A stretch of DNA of 44,966 nt from Rodentibacter sp. Ppn85. Lineage in GTDB: Bacteria; Pseudomonadota; Gammaproteobacteria; Enterobacterales; Pasteurellaceae. Position numbers and translations under genes: made by a program. Below the pieces are notes generated by a model. It was not told where the DNA came from. It did not search any database and saw only the letters and a list, made by a program, of their open reading frames with translations. Every line of letters starts with the position of its first letter. Position 1 is the stretch's first letter. The DNA lies in contig NZ_MLHS01000041.1 in assembly GCF_001999335.1 (NCBI RefSeq), positions 1-44,966 of the forward strand, in the 5' to 3' direction. Shown piece after piece: positions 38,933 to 44,966 of this stretch.

Positions 38933-39673
38933 ATGTCTGTTTTAGGAAGAATTCATTCATTTGAGTCTTGTGGTACGGTAGACGGTCCGGGCATTCGTTT
39001 TATTTTATTTATGCAAGGTTGTCTTATGCGTTGCAAATATTGTCACAACCGAGATACTTGGGATTTGGATGGCGGTAGAGAAATCAGTGTTGACGAGCTA
39101 ATGAAAGAAGTGGTGAGTTATCGTCATTTTATGAATGCAACGGGGGGCGGAGTGACGGCATCGGGTGGCGAGGCGATTCTTCAGGCGGAATTTGTACGGG
39201 ATTGGTTTCGTGCTTGTAAAAAAAAGGGGATTAATACTTGTCTTGATACCAATGGTTTTGTTCGTCATTATAATCTCATTATTGATGAACTATTGGATGT
39301 TACCGATCTTGTTTTACTTGATTTGAAGGAATTAAATGATCAAGTTCATCAAAATTTGATCGGTGTACCTAACAAACGAACTCTTGAATTTGCTAAATAT
39401 TTACAAAAACGTAAGCAAAGAACATGGATTCGCTATGTGGTAGTTCCGGGTTACACCGATAGTGATCATGATGTCCATCTACTTGGACAATTTATTGAGG
39501 GAATGGAAAATATTGAAAAGGTTGAGCTACTGCCTTATCACCGTCTTGGGGCGCATAAATGGAAAACACTCGGCTTTGATTATGAGCTTGAAGATGTAAT
39601 GCCGCCGACACGTGAATCTTTGGAACATATTAAATCAATTTTAGAGGGCTACGGACATACTGTTAAATTCTAA
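38933..39673 (+). CDS. pflA: Pyruvate formate-lyase activating enzyme
   Basis: A 246-residue radical-SAM enzyme that puts the glycyl radical on PflB. The cluster motif CxxxCxxC is in [27 protein letters not shown] and DTNGF follow as in the family. The start at 38933 gives exactly the E. coli length. It follows pflB across a terminator, so it probably has its own promoter or depends on read-through. Confidence 0.97.
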   Translation: MSVLGRIHSFESCGTVDGPGIRFILFMQGCLMRCKYCHNRDTWDLDGGREISVDELMKEVVSYRHFMNATGGGVTASGGEAILQAEFVRDWFRACKKKGINTCLDTNGFVRHYNLIIDELLDVTDLVLLDLKELNDQVHQNLIGVPNKRTLEFAKYLQKRKQRTWIRYVVVPGYTDSDHDVHLLGQFIEGMENIEKVELLPYHRLGAHKWKTLGFDYELEDVMPPTRESLEHIKSILEGYGHTVKF

Positions 39674-39708
39674 TTAAAGATCAACTCATTAAAGCTAAGG
39701 AGTAAATG

Positions 39709-40176
39709 ATGAAAAAACTGATTTTGACCTTTCCTATTCTGTTATTGGCCGCTTGTTCTATTCACTCGCAACAAAACTCAGCGCTTCAGGATGTTAAGCT
39801 GATGCCGCCTACGCAAGATCGTCAGGGATATGTGCGGTTGGTGAAAGATGTGAATTATTATATAGATACGGATTCTATTTGGGTTGATAACGAAGAACCT
39901 AAAGAAGTACATTTTGATGCAGTAATTAATTTAGACCAAGGTTTATATGTTTATCCAAAAGAATCGAAACGCTATGCGCGTTCTGTTCGCCAATACAAAA
40001 TTTTGAATTGTAAAAATTATCGCCTAACACAAGTACGCACCGATTTCTATGATGAGTTTTGGGGAGAGGGACTACGTGCCGCACCGAAAAAACAAGAGAA
40101 ATATAGTATTCGTTTAACACCCAAAACCACGCTTTATAATGCAGCGCAGATTATTTGTGTAAATTACAGTAAATAA
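39709..40176 (+). CDS. Protein E homologue (surface adhesin lipoprotein)
   Basis: A 155-residue lipoprotein, lipobox LLAAC with Cys16 lipidated. It closely resembles Haemophilus Protein E: VRLVKDVNYYIDTDSIWVDN, LYVYPKESKRYARSVRQYK, ILNCKNYRLTQVRTDFYDEF and NAAQIICVNY. In H. influenzae this protein binds laminin, vitronectin and epithelial cells, and its gene also follows pflA. Two cysteines (LNC and IIC) probably form the known disulfide. The C-terminus ends earlier than I recall for H. influenzae Protein E. The second of two tandem ATGs is better spaced from AAGGAG. Binding activity here is inferred. Confidence 0.88.
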   Translation: MKKLILTFPILLLAACSIHSQQNSALQDVKLMPPTQDRQGYVRLVKDVNYYIDTDSIWVDNEEPKEVHFDAVINLDQGLYVYPKESKRYARSVRQYKILNCKNYRLTQVRTDFYDEFWGEGLRAAPKKQEKYSIRLTPKTTLYNAAQIICVNYSK

Positions 40177-40191
40177 TCTATTTAGATAGTA

Positions 40192-40215
40192 AAAGGTCGC
40201 TCATCTGCGACCTTT
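40192..40215. terminator. Bidirectional terminator between Protein E and comEA genes
   Basis: AAAGGTCGC and GCGACCTTT form a perfect 9-bp stem with a six-base loop between convergent genes; the T-run is better on the minus strand. Confidence 0.7.
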
Positions 40216-40229
40216 GAATATTTCAAGAT

Positions 40230-40568
40230 TTAAAAAGTTAAGCGATCACGATTTTTTTCAAGAGTTGCTTTGCCAATTCCCTGAACTTCAAGCAGTTGCT
40301 CGGCAGTGGTGAAATTTCCGTGTTTTTCACGATATTGTACTATTGCTTCCGCTTTTTTCGCACCAATACCGGTTAAGGATTTTTGAATTTCACTTGCTGT
40401 TGCCGTATTGATATTGAGCTTATCACCTACATTTTTTGAGGGCGCATTTTCGGTAATCTCGGTTTGTGTAGCCATAGGCTCCACAGCTTTTTCTTCTGCA
40501 AATGAGCTTGCACTAAATAATGTACTTCCTAAAAGGATTGAGCTGATTAAGGTTTTAATTAATTTCAT
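40230..40568 (-). CDS. comEA: ComEA-family helix-hairpin-helix DNA-binding competence protein
   Basis: A 112-residue exported protein: Sec signal peptide (cleavage probably after SSFA, residue 24), a short linker, then a helix-hairpin-helix pair (LNINTATASEIQKSLTGIGA, then EVQGIGKATLEKN). In Haemophilus and Pasteurella this periplasmic protein (ComE1/ComEA) binds incoming DNA during transformation. This fits the dense uptake signals in the window. It stands alone. Confidence 0.9.
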   Translation of the reverse strand: MKLIKTLISSILLGSTLFSASSFAEEKAVEPMATQTEITENAPSKNVGDKLNINTATASEIQKSLTGIGAKKAEAIVQYREKHGNFTTAEQLLEVQGIGKATLEKNRDRLTF

Positions 40569-40754
40569 AGTGTTTCCTTGTTAATGATGAAAATGTTGAT
40601 AAAATCAACGCCAATATTTTTTCTATTTCTATGAAAATAAACAAGAAATCAACCGCACTTTTGCGATTCTGCTCGAAAAATTCACGTTTTATGAAATAAA
40701 AACGGCTGTTTATGAATAATGTTGCAGTTGATTTGGTATCAAAATTGGTATGCT

Positions 40755-41549
40755 ATGTTTAAATTTTTTGTTTGTTCAATCGCACTTTTTTTGATGATGG
40801 CAACAGTACGGGCGGAACAATTTGTTTCGTTGAATCTATGTAGCGACCGTTTATTAATCGAAATTGCCCGCCTGGAGCAAATCGCAGCGATGTCCGCCTA
40901 CTCCAAAAAACCGTTGATGATGTTAGACAAAGTTAATACCGATAAGCCCGCCCTTGAGCCGCAGCTCGCCGCTTTATTACCTTATTTAGACAAAACTATA
41001 CTTATCAACGAAACATTTTATCCTCAGCTTGTACATGATTTGAAAAAACTGGGAGCAAATGTTATCCCCCTTAACAATACCCCGCAAACACCTGATGAAC
41101 TTTTCGCGTTGATATTGAAACTTGGCAAAATCACCGGTAACGAAATTCGCGCAGAACATTTAGTAAAAACATTGCAATTAAAGAATTTTAAGTTAAATCA
41201 ATCTCTTACTGATACCTTAATGCTTTCGGATACAGGCGTAGCGGAGAGCGATTTTCCACAATATTCTACTTTACTTAGTTTGCTTGGGTTAACTCCACTG
41301 ACAACGCCGTTCACTGCACAAAATTTTTCACTCGAAAAAGTGTTGTTTTCCCAACCGAATGTACTGATTGAAATCTCAGATAAACAAAGTTATAACCAAC
41401 AAGCAGAGTTACTTAATCATCCGATTTTACAAAAACTTTTTCAAAACCGACCGCACTTTCGTATTCCAATGAAATACACCTATTGTTTCGATCACGGCGT
41501 GTGGCAGGGGGCGGAACTGATTTATAACCAACATAAAACCTTATATTAA
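40755..41549 (+). CDS. Periplasmic binding protein of a BtuF/FecB-type ABC transporter
   Basis: A protein of about 264 residues with a signal peptide (FVCSIALFLMMATVRAEQ). EQFVSLNLCSDRLLIEIA at the mature N-terminus and FRIPMKYTYCFDHGVW near the C-terminus fit the helical-backbone class III binding-protein fold used for siderophores, heme, cobalamin or metal-oxyanions. The ATG at 40755 is chosen because the signal peptide begins there; a frame open from 40719 adds twelve residues. Neither start has a good ribosome binding site. It begins a four-gene group with the permease and ATPase below. Substrate unknown. Confidence 0.75.
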   Translation: MFKFFVCSIALFLMMATVRAEQFVSLNLCSDRLLIEIARLEQIAAMSAYSKKPLMMLDKVNTDKPALEPQLAALLPYLDKTILINETFYPQLVHDLKKLGANVIPLNNTPQTPDELFALILKLGKITGNEIRAEHLVKTLQLKNFKLNQSLTDTLMLSDTGVAESDFPQYSTLLSLLGLTPLTTPFTAQNFSLEKVLFSQPNVLIEISDKQSYNQQAELLNHPILQKLFQNRPHFRIPMKYTYCFDHGVWQGAELIYNQHKTLY

Positions 41550-41560
41550 GGATAGTGAAA

Positions 41561-42136
41561 ATGAAGAAAATAATCTCCGTTGTACTGTTGTTCGTTGTGA
41601 TTATTGGTGGTTTGGCTTTTTCAATGCTGAAGCCGATGCCCGAGCATATTTTAAAAGGCGAAAAAGAAGCGAATCCACAGGTTTTAAATACGCAACCATT
41701 ACCTGAAAATACGCCTATCACTCGGTTGGTGGTGATGAAAAGTGAACGTCAAATGTGGGCATATCATCAAGATAAGCTTGTGAAAATTTACCCGATTTCT
41801 CTTGGTAAATCGCCGGTGGGGCATAAACAATTTGAAGGGGATAAAAAAACACCGGAAGGTGTTTATCGTATTAACGAACGTAATGCAAATAGTCATTATC
41901 ACAAAAATTTAGGTATTTCATACCCCAATTCCGCCGATAAAGCCTATGCTCAATATCAAGGAAAATCGCCCGGCGGATTGATAAAAATTCACGGCTTACC
42001 AAATAAATTCTTTGATATTGGTCGCCAGCATTTACGCAAAGACTGGACGGACGGGTGTATTGCGGTAACTAATGAGGAAATCGATGAATTATTTGACGCA
42101 GTGATACACAATGCTGAAATTGATATTCGCCCATAA
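41561..42136 (+). CDS. L,D-transpeptidase family (YkuD/YafK-like) protein
   Basis: A 191-residue protein with an N-terminal signal or membrane anchor (IISVVLLFVVIIGGLAFSML). The catalytic domain shows VVMKSERQMWAYHQDKLVKI at its start, then IKIHGLPN and the catalytic-cysteine motif WTDGCIAVTNEEIDEL. Such enzymes make or cut 3-3 cross-links or lipoprotein links in peptidoglycan. The ATG at 41561 is seven bases after AAGGAT. It sits inside a metal/cofactor transporter operon, an unusual place; no functional link is evident. Confidence 0.82.
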   Translation: MKKIISVVLLFVVIIGGLAFSMLKPMPEHILKGEKEANPQVLNTQPLPENTPITRLVVMKSERQMWAYHQDKLVKIYPISLGKSPVGHKQFEGDKKTPEGVYRINERNANSHYHKNLGISYPNSADKAYAQYQGKSPGGLIKIHGLPNKFFDIGRQHLRKDWTDGCIAVTNEEIDELFDAVIHNAEIDIRP

Positions 42137-42151
42137 ACGTAAATAAAAATA

Positions 42152-42160
42152 ACCGCACTT
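42152..42160 (-). repeat. Uptake signal directly before the permease start
   Basis: ACCGCACTT (complement of AAGTGCGGT) ends three bases before the permease ATG, where a ribosome binding site would be expected; none is visible. Confidence 0.85.
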
Positions 42161-42163
42161 TAA

Positions 42164-43138
42164 ATGAAAAAATATCTCAACCCATTATTGTTTATACTTT
42201 TAATATTGATTGTGGTGTTGGCTCTCAATTACCAACTTCATCATTTCAGTGCACTACGCAATGCCGAAGGCATTATCAACGATATGCGCCCCTTGGTGAT
42301 ATGGGACATTCGCCTGCCGCGCATTTTACTGGCGGTCATCACCGGGGCAAGTTTGGCATTAGCCGGCAACGCAATGCAGGGCGTGTTTCAAAATCCCCTT
42401 GCCAGCCCCGGCTTGCTCGGTAGCGCCAACGGCTCAACCACCGCCAGTGTTTTTCTGCTTTATTATTTTTCGCTCCCCACCACCTTGCTGTTGCTCGGCG
42501 GTGTGATAGGGGCATTAGCCAGTTTTACATTGGTCTATTTCATCGCCCACAAACAAAGCTCAACGGTGATGATTTTAAGCGGTGTCGCGGTTAATATGCT
42601 ATTGGGGTCAGCCATCGCGCTACTACTTTCCAACGCACAAAGCCCTTGGGCATTGGCGGAACTCTATCGCTGGCTGCAAGGCTCGCTAGTCTGGGCAAAA
42701 ACGGAGACGTTATTATGGTCGCTCCCGATCCTATTACTCGGCATTTTTTGCCTGTTTCAGCAACGCCGCTATGTGGATTTTCTCACCTTTGGCGAAGAAA
42801 CCGCCGCCACAATGGGCATCAACCCCAAACGGAGCTTTTTCCTCACCGCACTAGGGGTTGCATTGCTCGTTGGCGCGACCATTCCGCAAACAGGCACAAT
42901 TGGGTTTATCGGCTTAATTGCCCCCCATTTTGCTCGTATTTTATTGAAAAAACGACCATCTCAGCTTTATTTAACTAGTGGCTTAATTGGTGCATTAACG
43001 CTACTTATTGCGGATTTATGTGTGCAATATATTCCATTTTTCTCGCATATTTATATCGGTACGCTCACCGCCATTATTGGCGCCCCCGTGTTGATTTGGA
43101 TTTTGCTCACGCAACAACGGAGGCTTGCCCGTGATTAA
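42164..43138 (+). CDS. FecCD/BtuC-family ABC transporter permease
   Basis: A 324-residue inner-membrane permease with eight to ten membrane helices. Family motifs: IRLPRILLAVITGASLALAG, QGVFQNPLASPGLLG and GTIGFIGLIAPHFAR, the last being the coupling-helix region that contacts the ATPase. It forms the import channel for the binding protein upstream. Base composition changes within the gene: about 42230-42930 is clearly richer in G+C than its surroundings and the rest of the gene. The gene overlaps the ATPase gene by a few bases. Confidence 0.9.
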   Translation: MKKYLNPLLFILLILIVVLALNYQLHHFSALRNAEGIINDMRPLVIWDIRLPRILLAVITGASLALAGNAMQGVFQNPLASPGLLGSANGSTTASVFLLYYFSLPTTLLLLGGVIGALASFTLVYFIAHKQSSTVMILSGVAVNMLLGSAIALLLSNAQSPWALAELYRWLQGSLVWAKTETLLWSLPILLLGIFCLFQQRRYVDFLTFGEETAATMGINPKRSFFLTALGVALLVGATIPQTGTIGFIGLIAPHFARILLKKRPSQLYLTSGLIGALTLLIADLCVQYIPFFSHIYIGTLTAIIGAPVLIWILLTQQRRLARD

Positions 43139-43868
43139 GGTTGAAAATGTCAGCCAGCCCTACGGCTTAACCAATGTAAGCTGCCATATCCCACAAGGCA
43201 AATTAGTCGGCATAATGGGGGCAAACGGCGCAGGCAAATCCACGCTATTGAAAAGCATTGCAGGTATCTTACCCCTTGCAAGCGGTCAAATCTGGCTCAA
43301 CTCTTGCAAATTAAGCGAAATGCTACCCATCGAAAAAAGCCAATCTCTTGCCTATTTGGCACAAAATACAGCAATTTACTGGGATCTCTGTGTTTATGAC
43401 GTGATCGCCCTCGGCTTACCTTACCCGCTTCCCCCAGCTAAAGAGAAAGAAAAAGTGCGGTCAGTTTCAGATCGATTTTCTGTTTCTGCCTTATTGGATA
43501 AGCCCTTTCAGCAACTGTCAGGCGGTGAAAAAGCCCGTGTACAACTGGCACGTTGCTGCATTAAAGAGGCACCATTACTGCTTGCCGATGAGCCGATCGC
43601 CCCGCTCGATCCTTATTATCAAATCGACATTATGGAACAGCTTAAATCCCTCACACCTAAACAAACGTGCGTGGTAGCAATCCATCATTTATCACTGGCA
43701 TATAAATTTTGCGATGAAGTGATTTTGCTTGATCAAGGCAAAGTATTAGCCTATGGCGAAACGCAAGCGGTGCTAAATGCTGAAAATCTTGCAAAAGCCT
43801 TTGGCGTGCGTGCCAAATTTGATGTAGTGCGAAAAGAAATATTTTGTGTAGAGAAGTTGGAAAGCTAA
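43131..43868 (+). CDS. ATP-binding subunit of the FecCD/BtuC-type ABC transporter
   Basis: A 245-residue ABC ATPase: Walker A GANGAGKST, Q-loop LAYLAQNT, signature LSGGEKARVQLAR, Walker B LLLADEP, H-loop AIHH. The family is FecE/BtuD-like. GTG at 43131 is chosen as start because GGAGG lies eight bases upstream; the longer frame would begin with a TTG (43125) that nearly abuts it. It overlaps the permease gene by eight bases, implying translational coupling. An uptake signal lies inside (near 43452). Confidence 0.92.
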   Translation: MIKVENVSQPYGLTNVSCHIPQGKLVGIMGANGAGKSTLLKSIAGILPLASGQIWLNSCKLSEMLPIEKSQSLAYLAQNTAIYWDLCVYDVIALGLPYPLPPAKEKEKVRSVSDRFSVSALLDKPFQQLSGGEKARVQLARCCIKEAPLLLADEPIAPLDPYYQIDIMEQLKSLTPKQTCVVAIHHLSLAYKFCDEVILLDQGKVLAYGETQAVLNAENLAKAFGVRAKFDVVRKEIFCVEKLES

Positions 43869-43890
43869 TGCCAACTTCTTGGTTTTTTTA
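43853..43890 (+). terminator. Terminator overlapping the end of the ATPase gene
   Basis: GAAGTTGG (43853-43860) and CCAACTTC (43871-43878) pair around the stop codon, followed by a T-rich tail. Confidence 0.75.
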
Positions 43891-43937
43891 GGGGAATTGA
43901 AGTTGATTTCCGATTTAAAAATCAACCACACGACCGA

Positions 43938-44401
43938 TTAACCTTCTTTACAACTCAGCCAACGCACCTGTGTGCCTTGATAGTGTTTGTAATAGGTCGA
44001 ACTATGCTAGCGTGCGACTAAATCCACAACACTCCTCTCAATTGCTGATAGAAACGGTAAATCACCTCAAATCTCGAACCACGAGTATTTAACGCGTGGC
44101 TCTCAATATGATCAAACGACACTGCCTTACCCCCATCTAACTGAAAATAAATCCCAAAATTCTCTTTCAAACGGCTCTCTCTCGAAAGCGGGAAATAGGT
44201 TGTTAAATAAGAAGTGGACTGGGTTTCGGCATTTTTACAAGTATAGTAATAGCGTTTATAAGCGGTGGGATTATTTAGCTCCGCTTGGGTGATATTTTCT
44301 TTTAAGGAACGGGTTTTAACGGGCTTCTTCAGCGGTTGTGTGGTACAGGCAAAGAGAACGAAGAGCGTAGCAAAAAGGAAAAGTTGTTTAAGTTTATTCA
44401 T
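43938..44401 (-). pseudogene. Frameshifted lipoprotein gene
   Basis: The 5' part encodes a lipoprotein: signal peptide FLFATLFVLFAC with lipidated Cys19, then NPTAYKRYYYTCKNAETQS and SRFEVIYRFYQQ. That frame ends at 44018 after LRGVLWI. Another frame continues with ERSVVDLVAR, an in-frame TAG, then HSSTYYKHYQGTQVRWLSCK and a stop at 43938. The second stretch looks like a genuine C-terminus (it supplies a second cysteine), so one frameshift and one stop have broken the gene. I do not recognise the family; a small Pasteurellaceae surface lipoprotein is likely. Confidence 0.7.
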
Positions 44402-44480
44402 CGTCAAACAATAAATAGGAAATCAGATGGCGTATGATAGCGGAAAACGGAGAGAGTGCAAGTTTGAGAAAACAGACGGT

Positions 44481-44745
44481 TTTTTCATTGAATTGCTAAA
44501 ATGAGAGTACACAGTTGATGTCGGTAGACTTGATAGCAAAGAAACTGACTTTATTGCTAGCAAGTCTGATGAAATTTTATATATTCAAGTTGCCTTTTAA
44601 ATCCCCGAAAACACCCACGAAATCGATAATCTTTTGTATATTAAGGATAACTATAAAAAGATCTTAATTACAGGAGAATACTGTGAACATACAGATATTG
44701 AATGGAATTGAAGTGGTTTATGTGATGGATTGGTTAAGCAGCTAG
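44481..44745 (+). pseudogene. 3' remnant of a DUF4143-type ATPase gene
   Basis: Joining frames gives FFIELLK, stop, EYTVDVGRLDSKETDFIASK, SDEILYIQVAF, stop, IPENTHEIDNLLYIKDNYKK, ILITGEYCEHTDIE, a frameshift, then GIEVVYVMDWLSS and a stop at 44745. This is the characteristic C-terminal section of AAA_14/DUF4143 ATPases (pattern VDFIA, YIQVA, L..IKDNY). The N-terminal ATPase part is missing and at least three lesions are present. It is clearly dead. Confidence 0.75.
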
Positions 44746-44966
44746 ATACAGATGGTAAACTACAGTTATCTGGTACATTTTTCCTAATGTACCCAAATAA
44801 TCAAAAGTGTTGGCATAGGGTTATCTTGTTGAAGCTAGATACATGCTGCTAAGTATGAATAATTCTTTTTGGGAAAAAATAGTTCAATGTAAGTATTGAA
44901 ATTATAGATGTAGATCCCCACTCTATAGTACATAGTTTGATATAAAGAACTATATTGTATGAACCC
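44746..44966. other. Decayed or non-coding DNA at the window end
   Basis: All frames are broken often. A stretch in frame with an earlier reading (DTDGKLQLSGTFFLMYP) is open for about 35 codons without recognisable similarity. I see no promoter, hairpin or repeat. Confidence 0.4.

Noticed and set aside
40719-40754. Longer start of the ABC binding protein
   Set aside because: The extra residues precede a normal signal peptide and include polar and aromatic residues unlike a signal peptide start; kept only as an alternative.
42646-42978. 110-codon frame overlapping the permease gene
   Set aside because: It is an out-of-frame shadow in the G+C-rich part of the permease gene, with no start signals.

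Overview
The window is a stretch of chromosome from a member of the Pasteurellaceae. The evidence is the many copies of the Haemophilus-type DNA uptake signal AAGTGCGGT and its complement, often as inverted pairs acting as terminators; the AT-rich coding style; and family-typical gene order (polA-zapA-6S RNA-ygfA-clpB; pflB-pflA-protein E). A hemB gene argues against the heme-requiring species H. influenzae and fits a heme-prototrophic relative such as Aggregatibacter or H. parainfluenzae. The species is inference only.

Layout. 1-2424: a secreted RTX adhesin with a BapA-type N-terminus. 2617-8604: sulfur genes on the minus strand, namely a TsuA/TsuB-type thiosulfate uptake pair, a broken Tat-exported DUF1868 gene, and an L-cysteine desulfidase / amino-acid transporter / PAS-HTH regulator set. 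8787-15948: core genes cupin, polA, zapA, 6S RNA, 5-formyl-THF cyclo-ligase and clpB. 16006-24740: a type I restriction-modification island on the minus strand (hsdM, a Schlafen/AlbA-like ATP-binding protein, hsdS, hsdR), directly downstream of folA. 25365-31622: proB, two small DUF2799-like paralogues, fklB, psd, tatABC and hemB. 31847-35424: gdhA and the rpsP-rimM-trmD-rplS operon. 35610-40568: focA-pflB-pflA, a Protein E adhesin homologue and a ComEA-like competence protein. 40755-43868: a BtuF/FecB-FecCD-type metal or cofactor ABC transporter with an L,D-transpeptidase gene in the middle. 43938-44966: decayed DNA containing a frameshifted lipoprotein gene and a remnant of a DUF4143-type ATPase.

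The most unusual structure is inside the restriction island. The AlbA-like gene is bracketed by copies of a 77-bp repeat. Each repeat carries CTTGCTTA octamers in pairs exactly 21 bp apart, and the pairs recur every 77 bp. The upstream copy also carries the last codons of the AlbA-like gene itself, so it looks like the scar of a second, deleted copy of the cassette. I found no rRNA, tRNA, CRISPR array or insertion sequence.
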